Shown one piece after another: positions 22,061 to 32,436 of a DNA stretch of 64,000 nt. Every line of letters starts with the position of its first letter. Within the stretch, counting starts at the first letter, position 1. The stretch comes from Areca catechu (lineage: Eukaryota; Streptophyta; Magnoliopsida; Arecales; Arecaceae). Location of the stretch: positions 131,569,854 to 131,633,853 of the forward strand of contig CM038052.1 of assembly GCA_021397845.1 (NCBI GenBank), written 5' to 3'. The notes beneath the pieces are model-generated. The model saw only the letters and a program-made list of their open reading frames with translations. It did not search any database and had not been told where the DNA came from. The translations under genes and the position numbers were made by a program.

Positions 22061-22575
22061 GTTCTCTCGGGATGCGAGGAACTCGACCCTGTCGAGTAAG
22101 AGTTGATTTGGCTTAGGTACTCTTTCAGAAAGTCGGGGTCGAGGCGCTGCAAGTCCTCCCGGGTAATCCATGAGTCATCGGACTCAAGTCGGCCTTGCCA
22201 TCGGACCAAGAAATGTTGATAACCTTTTCCTCGGGTGGTGATAACTGGTCATCCAGGAGATGCTTGATCCGCTCTTCTCTCTCAGGTAAAATTGGAGGTG
22301 GACACTCTGGGTCGGGTTCACTCTCAAATGAAATGTCAGGCCCAAAAGGCTCGCCAGGTATGTTTTTTGTTGGTTCCCTGTACTCGACTAAGTCTGAGAT
22401 ATTGAAAGTCGAGCTAATGCCATAATCCGTGGGTAGCTCAAGAACGTAGGCTTTAGGGCCAACTCTCCTAAGGGGCCAGCTCCACGAGCATGAAGTTTTT
22501 TAACGGTTCTTGGTGGAAATTGTTCAGGCCTAAGCCTAACCGTTATAGAATCCCTTTGATCAAAATCTTTGGTTC
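22000..22575 (-). pseudogene. Chromovirus B integrase C-terminal domain and chromodomain
   Basis: Minus strand from 22575: LRPEQFPPRTVKKLHARGAG, then after a frameshift RVGPKAYVLELPTDYGISST and FNISDLVEYREP, the GPY/F-type integrase tail. After another frame change comes the chromodomain (frame 21976-22209) with VRWQGRLESDDSWITREDL, including the two tryptophans of the aromatic cage region. In chromoviruses this domain steers integration to marked chromatin. A serine-rich tail follows. Frameshifts at about 22485 and 22225. Confidence 0.8.
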
Positions 22576-22703
22576 TCTTTCGGGAATCAACCAAATTATT
22601 TTAAAAATTGTACTTAATGCAGAATTCTAACATGATGCAAAATGCAGACTTAACTAAGCATTCCTATAGAATGGAATTTTATTGGACTCTCTAGGACCTA
22701 AAC

Positions 22704-23680
22704 CTAATAGATTATTGACTCTCTAGGTTTGACCCTAGTCTGGTATGCACAAGAAAAATTATCATGGATCCCTAGCAAATGCCATAAGGTATACCAAAAG
22801 TAGATAGCAAAATGGATGGGTTCTAAGGAGTCCTGCATTTTAGTAATCTCAACAAAAAGTAACCCCATGGCTCTAGAAATGTGAGAAGGCTCAGGGAAGG
22901 GTAGGAAATAGGAAGGAGACTCAGGGACTGGTTCAAAGTTAAAGAGACTGATCTTAATGTGTGAATGTTGGTCCACGGGTGTGCTTGTCCTAACCTCATG
23001 ATTAGCACTAAGAGGATCTATAGGTGCAAGTTCTAAGGTAGGCTGGGTGCTCCTAGAAGGTGGAAGGTCTTTGGAAAGTTTATCTTGAAAGTCCTCTAAA
23101 CTAATGTCTACTTGTTTTTGGACCTTCTCTATGGGCAATACTTGAGAACCTTCACTTTCATCTACTTTGTTTGATCTTGACTTGGTCATTGCTTCTTCAA
23201 ATTCTGTAGTGGGTTCAGGATCATTATCCTTCGATTCCTTAATGATCTCCATCTTGGGCCCATCTTCATCACACTTTTCCACTAAACTTGATTCTTGGAT
23301 GTCTTCTTGGGATTCCTCAATAGGCTCAGTGGTTTCTTCACTTACATTCTTAATGGGCTCAATCTTGTTTTCCTGAAATTCGTCAGAAGGTTCCTCTCTG
23401 GGTTGGTTCATGAGTCTCTTTTGTGGCAGGGGTTCCCTCAGTCATTACATTCTCCAACTCTTTGGCCTTGAACAGGGTGACTTCTAGCTTCTTTTCCTTT
23501 AGACTACTAGATCCTCTTGTAACTTGGTCCATAAACTCCCAATTGGGTCTCCTACGGTGGGGAGGTGATTCAAACTCTGGTTTAGTGTGAAGCTCCCGGG
23601 TCCTCTCCAGAGTTTCTAGCCTTGTTACAAATCTACCAAGCTTATCAAACCTATTGTTCAATCTAGCTAACTGTTCAATG
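22704..23680 (-). pseudogene. Chromovirus B acidic gag/protease-linker remnant
   Basis: Two minus-strand frames. 23383-23661 starts with NNRFDKLGRFVTRLETLERT, a coiled-coil-like gag N-terminus, and soon reads GSSSLKEKKLEVTLFKAKEL, which matches the protease-RT linker of chromovirus A (GSSNLKEKEEGLHGAKELEQ). So gag core and protease between them were deleted. 22704-23411 continues as a very acidic, serine/proline-rich stretch of about 235 residues without a known domain. It joins directly to integrase C-terminal sequence. It could be a non-catalytic accessory product; no function can be assigned. Confidence 0.55.
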
Positions 23681-24803
23681 ATGACCTTTAATTAATCCTC
23701 GCGATCGTTCTCCATGGGTTCACTTGATGGGAATGATGGGGGTGATAGGGGACTCCTGATCTAGTCGACATGCAACACACAACGAAAGATGTTATGGGTT
23801 TGCTAGACCTAAAAGATCAAACCAAATGTTAGGTCAAGAAGACAATCTTGGTTGTAGTAACTTGGTACTTGGCCAGGTAAGTGTAAGGTTGGTGGAGAAC
23901 CTCTTTGCTTCCCTTAGACACCAATTTGAAATTGGCCAGGTAAGCGAACCAACCCACCTTCCTTCGGGCTCTTGTCCCTGAACCACTTGCCTAGACACCA
24001 GATACTCAAGCACACACAAACAAGTTGTCTAAATTGGCTTGACACTTGGTTCGACCCGACTTCGTGGGTGTCCCTAGCTCACTAGAGCAAGTTAAGTGTC
24101 TACTCTATTTTACTTAGGGTTTGGGTTCGTTATGCAGGTTGATGATTTTTGGGCTAGGGACAGGTAATGAAATCCTGACCTTATGTCAAATTGATGCTCT
24201 TAAGATGATTTATGGAAAATGATGGCATACAAATGATCTAATGAAATGGATCTAATTTATGCTTTTGGATTTTTGACGTATGATAGCTGAAATAAAATGA
24301 TGGAAATGACAAGAGATGACACTAAATGCAAAATTAAACTATTTGAAAAATGAAAACATGAAAGGATGTACTTGCTGAAAAATCATAGAATAGATTTTGC
24401 TCTCAGGTAGTATTCCAGCTTGTAGAAATTCTACAGGTTGCAATAAAATCTGAGAAAATTATCAAAAATACTTTCAATTGTGTGATCTAACAAAATAAAA
24501 ATCAGAGAGTTTGGAGGTTCTTAGAAATAGCAACACCTAAAACTACAGACTATGTACGGAAAGGAAAAAATGCAGAAATTAAAAGAAGATGAGATCTAAT
24601 GATGCAAAAATTTTCTTTGGATTTTTTTAAAACTTTTCTTCTTGTGTTCCTCTTCAAAGGTCTATCACAGTGGCACCCCTACATGCCTTAGGAGATCCTC
24701 GTGGAATGGGAGGAGGGTCTTGAAACCTTACTTTTCTCCTAAGACCGGACGACCTGGTGAAGCACCTAATCCAAGTACTTAAGAAATGCTAAGTCCTAAT
24801 CAT
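23681..24803 (-). other. Leader of chromovirus B
   Basis: Between primer site and first codons on the minus strand. No gene seen. Includes a block (23870-24010) with GACACCAATTTGAAATTGG and related strings, like the post-gag-start leader of chromovirus A (3120-3200). Confidence 0.4.
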
Positions 24804-24815
24804 GCTCTGATACCA
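24804..24815 (-). other. Primer binding site of chromovirus B
   Basis: Minus strand TGGTATCAGAGC, perfect initiator-tRNA-Met type, four bases inside the 5' LTR. Confidence 0.9.
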
Positions 24816-24819
24816 AACA

Positions 24820-26455
24820 TGTTGCGGGACTAATTAGATGCCAGGATGAAATGATGCAGGTGATTTTTGTTCTTTGTGATTTTTTTAGTTTTTTTTTTTC
24901 TTTTTTTGAATTTAGGATTCTCGAAGACAAACAAAAAAGAAGATCTAGGGTTCTACAATGAAAAGAAATTCAAGCAAGTCCCTAAACAAGATAGGAGGAT
25001 TCCGGGATTGAGAAATCCCGTAGGACTTAGCTCTCGAATCAATAACCCCTTAGGAGTCTAGGGTTGCAAACCTTAAAGATCTGAAGCGCCTGATGTCGAG
25101 TTCGCTCGTTCTCGCGGATGCAGCCTGAATGATCGAGCCTTCAACCCCCGCGGATGCGCCGACTTCTGTCCAAGGTCTCGAAGGCAAGGGAAACCGACTC
25201 CGTATTCGTGGTACTTGGGGGACCTGCGAACAATCAATAGAAGGATTATGAATCAATAAGTATCAGGAAGAAATAAGGGAAGAGAGGTTGGAGATAATGT
25301 TGATTGGGGTCTTCTTGCTGGGCGCCTAGATGGATCATCTAGTGGCCTCCGAACTCGAAGATAGAAGGCGGATTTGCGGAAGAGAAAGTAACTTGAGCCC
25401 TCACATCTCGACGCCCGAAGGCGAAGGCGCTCCCTCACGGAGATCGACGTTCTTAAGGAACGAAGGCAACTAACAAAGAGAATGGCTCTCAAATATTTTC
25501 TTTTCATTCGTCATCATTAACATTACAAAGGAGGGGTAAGGTCCTTTATATAGGCACCTTAAGATCCTTTCAAAATTTGAATGAAAAAATACATTCCTTC
25601 TCTTGATGAGGCGCCAAAAAAAATTCTGAAATTCAAAAAAAAAAAAAATCTGAAATCCTCCTCCTTGGCCGACCAAGGCTTGAATTTGATTTGGGCATGG
25701 CATAATATTGGGCTTGGAAGAAGGAATTTGGCTCCCTTGGACTTGGAAAGTTGACCTTCAATTTGGGAAGAAGGCAAGATTCATGGCTTGTGTCTTCCTT
25801 CTTTCCTTGGTTACCTTTTTTTGGAGAGAAGCTTGAAATGAGGCTTGGAGCAAGGCCTTTGTCTTCAACCTTTCCTTGGTTGCTCTCCCTTCTTTGGAGA
25901 GAAGCTTGAAATGAGGCTTGGAGCAAGGCCTTTGTCTTCAACCTTTCCTTGGTTGCCCTCCCTTCTTTGGTAAGTGGCTTGATGAAGGGAGGGAAAGGAG
26001 GAAAGGATATTTGATGTGTCTCCATTTGGCGCCCAAGAAACTCCTTGTGCTGCCTACTTGGCAAGATGAGGTGGCGCCACATGGGATGGTGAAGTGGCGC
26101 CATATAGGGTGGTGAAGTGGCGCCATATGGGTGGTGAAGTGGCGCCCTAGGGTTGACATGTTGACCTTCAAGGCTTGGCCCAATAGTAGTTCAGCTGGAT
26201 TCAAAGATTATTCCGACTTGGACCCAGACTCGGACTGGATTCAATACAGGACTGGACTCAATACAGGACACAACTTGACCAAATTGATCAAAGTACAGGA
26301 CTAAACACAAACACTTGAGACTCAATTCATGGCTAAAAAAAAAATTACAATGCTTAGGCTTGAAGCCTTATTACAAGACCCGAAAAAAATTGGAACCCTA
26401 ATTAGACATCCACAGAGGGTTGAGGAGCCTCTGTCGGATTCTGGTACCCACACCA
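24820..26455 (-). repeat. 5' LTR of chromovirus B (1636 bp)
   Basis: Starts TGTTGCGGGAC and ends CCACACCA; parallel to 20458-22060. Minus-strand TATATAAAGG at about 25543-25552. It is longer than its partner mainly because of an expanded GTGGCGCC unit at 26071-26150. Confidence 0.85.
26071..26150. repeat. Short GTGGCGCC tandem array, about 3-4 units, in chromovirus B 5' LTR
   Basis: Units of about 25 bases: GTGGCGCCAYATRGGRTGGTGAA repeated. The other LTR has fewer units (21720-21755). The difference is a post-insertion or reverse-transcription slip. Confidence 0.7.
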
Positions 26456-26460
26456 AAGAA

Positions 26461-26569
26461 CAACATAGCAGATCCATTCACTAAAGCATTACCACAATAG
26501 CAGTTTGATCGCTACTTAGATTGTATGTGTAAAATACAAGGGCGATTGGTTTTATCAGGGCAAGTGGGA
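26461..26569 (+). pseudogene. Copia-1 RNase H end and polypurine tract (resumed after chromovirus B)
   Basis: Continues the frame left at 20457: NIADPFTKALPQ, a stop, then QFDRYLDCMC, the usual copia polyprotein end. GGGCAAGTGGGAGAT (26558-26572) is the polypurine tract next to the 3' LTR. Confidence 0.8.
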
Positions 26570-28869
26570 GATTCGAAGAATTGTACCCAAAAGCCAATCT
26601 TTGTATAGGCATTTCTGTAATCTTTCAACTCATGTTTGATATTTTTGATTAATAAAAGGCATTTGAATCATCATACTACTACATCTTATCAATATTATCA
26701 TGAACCCCGTAGGTTAGGATAATAGAATTAGGGTTATGATGGAGATCATAACGGTGAGATCTAAGTTTCTATAAATTCTAATCTAAAATGTTTCTAGTCA
26801 TTGAATCATCGATTCGGGGATCGATGTTTTCGAAAAGACTAACATATCCTATGTATGCTCAATGGAGAGCGTGGTTGGTCTCACAGTCACTTGTGTAGGG
26901 ATATTAATACAAGGATATGGGTGCTCATTAGGGTATGAGTTCACCGAGCTGATCTATCTTGAGAACATCTTATGGAGGTCTTATTGCTTGTCAAAAGATG
27001 GTTCTCATAGTAGGAGTTGTGCAAGTGATCCTTAGATTTGAGATCATCATGGTTCCTTATGCACATAAAGTCATGTTTTGGTTCATACTCATGACAAAGA
27101 GTCATATACGGGGTGTTCTCGGATACGGTGGATTGTGTATGATGTGAGTGGATCAATAAGGAATCGATTACTCCTTGTAAGAGGACTTAGTCCATGTAAT
27201 CTTTTCAATTGTTGACTCAGGAAGTCTTTGATCAAAGTAGGATGAGATTAGATAGGATTTTTAATCTTCTATCAATCGAGTCTTCGTTATCGAATTGAAA
27301 TTCGAAAGGAATAAGTGCTAGGGTTTGACAATTCTCCATACCCATCACTTATTCGAGATAAATGGAGATCGAAGGATTGAATTGCATGGTAACTTTTTAC
27401 TGAAGGATACTTTGATAATTCTACTGAATTCCTCATCTTCTGGGTAGGCATTATACGTTGCTAGACATCAATCATGTCTTGTAGGTTTTCATGAATCAAA
27501 TTGATCAGATTCATGAGTCAATTCGGAAGCTGGTTCGAATTGGCAACTTAGATTAGCTCGATTTGACCTAATTAGGTCAATCGGTTTTGATTGGATCGAA
27601 ATGGCTTGGACCTAGACCTACTGCTTGTTAGATGTGGAATCCAAAGGGTCACACACATTAAAGATTTGGCCAAGGAAATCAATTGTATTTTTATTAGGGT
27701 CATAGGATCCTAAGTGGCTAGCTAATTAACATATTAGCATATATTGGCTAGCCCAACTCCTAACTCAATTGGATTGGGTCAGCTTGTTATTTGGGCTAAC
27801 CAATTTAAGCAGAACTTAAATTGGGTTGAGTCCTAAGTGGGGTAGCCTTAATCAATATTTATTTGGATTTTATTGGGCTTTATCCTTTATTTATGGTAGA
27901 GTCCAAGAGGGAAGGGACACTTGGCACCAAGTTTGGTGTGCGCCAAGAATGAAGGGGCACAGGACCAAGAGTTTTGCTTCTAAATCACCTTTTTCGGATA
28001 ATCTTTAAGCCTCTCTTCCTTATCTCCATGTCCTTTTGGATGGGTTTTGACCAGTTAATAGGAGGAATTGGCATGAACACAATGAAGGGGCGCGTCCTTT
28101 CATTCTCGGCGTTGATTTGAATCCAGAAGTCCTACTTGAAGGCTTTTGTTATTCTTCGATGCATCCCTTCGGATCCCATGCCTTTTAGCCATCTTATGAC
28201 CGGTTATATGCCATGTGGTAGGTGGAGAAATTGGCTGGAAAAACAAAGAGACTTATGTCTCTTGGCGCATGAAAGGACATTTCATGATAAGTCTTTTTAC
28301 CTAAAAGACTTACTTGAAGAGTCTTATCAAGGGACTGAGAAAGAGACTTGTCAGGCATCTCATCTCTCTATAAATAGGCATCGGTAATCTGATGTTAGGC
28401 ATTCCATTCTGATTCGAAAGAAGTCCCTTTCCATTCTCTTCCTTGTCTTTTTAAGACAAGACTTGTCATTTTAAGACAAGGGCCTAGGAAGAGATATAGG
28501 AGGGATAATCAGATTCTGAGAGGATTCAGAGAGATCTCTGAGTACCGTACAGGAGGGTAGGGGTTTCAGCAATGGGAGATAGTCCGAAAGGCTGTCGGAA
28601 AAGTCCTAGTCAAATAAGCAAGCTTGGTAGAAGTGCTTTCTTGGTTCGGTTCCTGTGTGGATCATCTCTGGAGGGCATACACTTGTGTGCCTTATGGGAA
28701 TTAAGGAGTATAGTGCTCCAGGTATTCTTCTATAACCCTGAAGTTTCGATTTATTAATTGTCATGGTCAAGGGGTCCTAGGATTTATGATTCCGGCCGAT
28801 TAGCGTTTCAATAATGAAAATTTTGAAACTCAGTCTTTCGCTGTGCCCCGCCCAGGCTGGATCCCATAA
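26570..28869 (+). repeat. 3' LTR of copia-1 (about 2.3 kb)
   Basis: Partner of 13221-15523. TATAAATA at 28369-28376. Ends near GGATCCCATAA, followed by GTGGC (28870-28874) and Tat-1 antisense coding sequence. Confidence 0.85.
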
Positions 28870-30640
28870 GTGGCAAGTTGCCCCTGCAGGTCGGTGGTGT
28901 ACTCCGCCAGTTTGGCTTCATGCCCTTATACGCATAGCTCCAAGTCTCCCACGGTATCTCAGGAGTCATGGAGGTCGGCCTCTAAGCCCTGGACCAATGC
29001 CTCGACATCCCGCACTTGGTCCTCTAGAATGCGGATGCGGGCCTCGGCAATGTTGGCTCTGTTGCGGGACGTAGCATCCCGCCGGGCAGCACTCGGCATG
29101 CATCTTTAATTTGGTACGCGTCTTGAGCAATCTGAGCACAATTGGGTTAAAAAAAAAAGGAAGAAGAGAAGAAAGAAATGCTTACCATAAGTAGCTAGGG
29201 GAAGATCCCATCAATGGTGTCCCCCAAGGTACGGTTGGCCCTTTCCAGCTGGTCCCGGGACTGCAGGACAAATCCTAGCAGCCTCTCCACCAGCCTGGCA
29301 TCGTGGGTCATCGACGCATCGAGCGGAAGCGGAGCGGGCCCCCTGGCCATCCCTAAAGATGGGGCCACTGCAGAGGATGATGGCCCCGCCACCTCCGGAC
29401 TCGCTGGACAAGCCTCTGGCACTGCGGCAGACGCGGGTGGTGTCGAGATCTGCTAGACGGGTGCAGCTTTAGCCTCGGGAGACGGTGGTACCTTCACGAT
29501 CTCTCGAGCCTCCAAGGAGGGGCTCGAGGTGTCCCCTCTGGCTCGGCACTCCTGGATGACCTCAAGGATGCAGACCCTGCTGACCCTGTGGTCGGTGCCA
29601 GAACGTCTTGGGCCCTGACCTCTCCAGGGCAAGCCGGAGGCTCTTCACGAGGCCTTTCCTCTGGCTCATTACGTGACCTCTTCGTTGGCTCCTCGCGAGG
29701 CCATGACGACGACGATCGCTTGCAGGTCATTTGCTTGACCCGATCCACTGAAAACTTCATATCTTTGCAAAATAACGAAGCCCTGTCAGCCATCATGAAT
29801 CACATGAAGGGTCAAAATTCAAAATCTTACCGAGATCGGATTGAGCTGACACCAGCATCGAATAGGTTCTGCTCGGAGAGGTCCCTCTCGCGCAGAACCT
29901 TTAAGGTAACGGGCTGGTCGTACACCTGGTTGGCGGGCTCCATGGTGGGTCCTGGTTGAGCATGCGGTCAGGGTCACTCCATACCCAGTTCATCCCCTCG
30001 ATGGAGGCAAAGACATACTTGCTCTTCCATCTCTTGATGGAAGTAGGCAGGTCAAACCTAAGGGTCCCAGGCCAAGGAACAACCAACCACCATCCCCTCT
30101 GTGGGATGGCGTTTTAGGGTGAACAGGACCCTGAACAAGGAGAACCAAGCTACAATGCCATGGAAATGACATAGCACTATGAAAGAGGTGATGACCTTAA
30201 AAGAATTAGGGGTTAACTGGGTCGAGACTAGTCTGTGGTCCAGAAAAGAGAGGATAAAAGGATGAGGGGGAAGCTGGAACCCTGCCGAGAACTCGTATAG
30301 GGTGATCTGGCCCGGCCCAGAGGTGACTCGTTCCCCCGGATCCGGGGTCGAGATTCGGATGGTATCCGGGATCCCCTAGATGCCTCGGAGCCAGAGGGCA
30401 TCCATCCTCGACATCGTCGACACAACCCTAGATGGATCGGCCGTGTCTGGATTTGAAGGCGAAGGAGGCAAGTATTGGGTATGGGGGTCCACCATCCTCT
30501 GGGGACCTCGCAATCCTAAAGGGGACGTCCTTATTACCTGAGTAAGGAGGCCCCGCCCGTGATGTCTCCATCATGCCATGGCAGGTCGGGTCATACCTCT
30601 GGGGATGGCGACCGCTCCCTAAGGAACTCATGGTAAAGGA
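28870..30640 (-). pseudogene. Tat-1 antisense extra ORF, N-terminal part with Transposase_28-like domain
   Basis: Minus strand. It starts at an ATG near 30632 (MSSLGSGRHPQRYDP). A domain at about 29990-30430 reads DALWLRGI, GPGQITLYEFSAGFQLPPHP, LTPNSFKVITSFIVLCHFHG, resembling the Pfam family called putative gypsy-type transposon (Transposase_28). Then a charged linker with EEPTKRSRNEPEERPREE (29640-29690), and a coiled coil NIAEARIRILEDQVRDVEAL (about 29040-28990) that leads into the part at 12680-13220. Two short intervals (29783-29830 and 29132-29185) have GTAAG starts and pyrimidine-CAG ends and could be introns, but they are only 48 and 54 bp. Frameshifts and stops present. Extra antisense ORFs are known in Tat elements; their role is unknown. 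Confidence 0.65.
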
Positions 30641-31158
30641 GAAAGGAACAGAGGAAAGGAAACCTAAGGCTGAAGGGGACCCCCTTGACACGAGCCCGAA
30701 GGAAAGGGAATGGATGGGGGAATTGACTTGCAAAGGACTCAACGGGTGTGGAGTTTTTCTTTTTCTTTTCCTCCGCTCTCCCCTTTTTCGCTCGAAAGTC
30801 TCTGAGACGAAAATGAAAGGACGGGTCGTCTATTTGGTTGAAATGGCGAAATCCCCATCCCAAAATCCAACTGGTCGATTGATGCATCCCATCATTATGT
30901 CGGCCAATAGGGTTTGGACACATGCCGGCCACCTACTACTAGTCTGGACTTTTCGGCCCCCGGAGCACCGTGTCGGGAAACGAAAAGGGCGTCGCCTCGA
31001 ATTGGCATTTCCGCTGGCATGGCATCTCTGGATTGGCACGGGCGTGATCCGCGAATCATTGAAAAAGATGGGCTTTAATGACTCGAGCACGATGGCCCTC
31101 CATGTCAACAGATCATTAGTCCCTTCACCCGGAACCCCAGTGAGCCATCATGAGTTCC
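30641..31158 (-). other. Upstream region of the Tat-1 antisense ORF
   Basis: Between the antisense start codon and the 3' LTR. On the minus strand the stretch just before the start is pyrimidine-rich, like a plant 5' leader. A promoter for the antisense transcript would be here or in the LTR; no clear TATA box is seen. The long plus-strand open reading (30573-31181) has no recognisable domain. Confidence 0.35.
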
Positions 31159-31178
31159 GGGGTTTGAGAGTGGGCATT
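31159..31178 (+). other. Polypurine tract of Tat-1
   Basis: Purine-rich GGGGTTTGAGAGTGGGCATT directly before the 3' LTR start TGATGCGGCAAG. It primes plus-strand DNA synthesis. Confidence 0.55.
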
Positions 31179-32436
31179 TGATGCGGCAAGCCGCCGATGT
31201 GGCATCCACGGAGGTGCGTGATGTCGTGAGCTGTTGACTTGGCTCCTGTATGGGCTCCAGCTAGGCATCATGGCGGCAGGGGGCGCCACCTGGCTCATTC
31301 GAGGTCGAGCTCCCGTTTGAGGTTGAGTTCCCATCTGAGGTTGAGCTCTCGTTCGAGATCGAGCTCCCATCTGAGGTCGAGCTCCCGTCCGAGGTCGAGC
31401 CCTCACCTGAGGTAGAGCTCCCGTCCGAGGTCGAGCTCCCACCTGAGATTGAGCTCTTGTTCGAGGTCGAGCTCCTGCCCGAGGTTGGGCTCCCCGTTCT
31501 GGGGAGGTCCTTGAGGATAGGAAGATGCACCCCCGACTGCAATCCGAGGGGCGGCTCTCAGTAAACAGAGATGGAAGGAATTCGAATCATAGTACGAAGG
31601 CTCCACGACATCCCTTCCAGATCGCTCCTAGTTCTTGAAGGTGGTGCATGTCCTGCCTGGGGCTCCAAGTCCTGCGACATGCCACCTGCACATTCTGTGC
31701 AATGCGAGCTCCACCAAGTTCCAGGCCCTGCAGCATGCTGCTCACATCCTCTATTGGGTGCGTATCCTATTGGGGCCCTGGTTCCTGTGGCACCTCCTGT
31801 CTTCTGCAAGAGGTATCATGTCAAAGCCCCAGGCCCCTGCAACATGACAATGGTCTCCTCGAAAATGGAAGTGCCCGATCATGGCTCGGGGCTCCGTGGC
31901 ACAGTACTTGCATCCTCCGCGGAAGGTTGCTCCACCATGGGGACAAGCCTTGCAACACGCCGTTGAACGCCCCCAACAGGAGGACCTCCCGGGGATTGGT
32001 CTGTGGGGAGGGTTCTGACAGAAGGAAGCCCCTCCCAAAGGGGATACTGAGAAAGAGATGTCCCGACGGGGCCCCAGATCTGGTCTGATTTGACTACCTA
32101 TATAATAGAAAAAGGAACCTCCGATGGGGGGAGGACGGTAAGAAAGAACCAGGGGCAAGGGATCAAGCAGAGAGAACCTCCCCGCACATTCTAACTTCCA
32201 GTTCTTTTCTTTTCATCTCATATTTTTTCTCTACGTGGGGGCAGCTCAATCCTCCATCTCAGAGGATCTGTTTTCTTTGATCGTCCCATTGACTTGACTG
32301 TCAGAGTGTCCCCATCGAGACCCCGACCTGGATCTCCTTTTTTTTGCAGGATCTATCGGTTGCGAAGTCAAGAGAAAGGACTCGGTTCACCCACGCCACA
32401 TAATAGCTATAGGCCACGGCGATTTAGGCAGCAACA
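31179..32436 (+). repeat. 3' LTR of Tat-1 (1258 bp)
   Basis: Starts TGATGCGGCAAGCCGCC and ends GGCAGCAACA. It matches the truncated 5' LTR from 5369 on. TATATAATA at 32099-32107 corresponds to the TATA-like site of the 5' copy. It has an 18-bp array of 11 units and lacks MITE B. Confidence 0.85.
31297..31494 (+). repeat. 18-bp tandem array, 11 units, in the Tat-1 3' LTR
   Basis: Same GAGGTCGAGCTCCC-type unit as at 5410-5589 but with one more copy, and unit order does not match one to one. Confidence 0.85.

Larger units (their letters stand above)
20458..26455 (-). mobile_element. Chromovirus B: internally deleted minus-strand LTR element inserted in copia-1
   Basis: Two LTRs (20458-22060, 24820-26455) enclose only 2759 bp. 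Target duplication AAGAA at 20453-20457 and 26456-26460. Minus-strand order from the right: primer site (24804-24815), leader, an acidic gag/protease-linker remnant (22704-23680), integrase C-terminus and chromodomain (22000-22575), purine-rich tract next to 22060. No protease core, RT, RNase H or integrase core remains, so it could move only with enzymes from another element. The LTRs differ by eye at several percent over their first 200 bases. Confidence 0.85.
13221..28869 (+). mobile_element. Ty1/copia element copia-1 (Tork/Angela-like) with chromovirus B nested in RNase H
   Basis: Plus-strand copia: 5' LTR 13221-15523, primer site 15525-15537, leader, gag (16711-17430), protease (about 17575), integrase (about 17980-18600), RT (about 19060-19680), RNase H (about 19890-20457, resumed 26461-26545), polypurine tract (26558-26572), 3' LTR 26570-28869. 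The order integrase before RT defines copia. The five bases GTGGC flank it (13216-13220 and 28870-28874). Ends are decayed (TGAAAG/TCGAAG), so boundaries may be off by a few bases. Stops and frameshifts throughout. Confidence 0.85.
5369..32436 (+). mobile_element. Ty3/gypsy Tat-lineage element Tat-1 with nested insertions
   Basis: Plus-strand element: truncated 5' LTR (5369-6766), primer region (from 6768), gag (about 7290-8330), protease (8461-8905), RT (about 9060-9990), RNase H (10200-10680), integrase (10690-11976), 58-bp array (12048-12490), antisense ORF (12680-13220 and 28870-30640), polypurine tract (31159-31178) and 3' LTR (31179-32436). The domain order and the extra antisense ORF before the 3' LTR fit the Tat branch. 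The start of the 5' LTR lies beyond chromovirus A, outside the window. Copia-1 occupies 13221-28869. The five bases CTATC after 32436 may be the right target duplication. Every frame is broken. Confidence 0.85.

Noticed and set aside
29132..29185. Firm annotation of introns in the Tat-1 antisense ORF
   Set aside because: Signals fit, but lengths are below the usual plant minimum; kept only as a finding.
30573..31181. A 202-codon plus-strand open reading frame
   Set aside because: No known domain; it lies opposite the antisense ORF leader and runs into the LTR start. Length alone is weak evidence in GC-rich Tat sequence.
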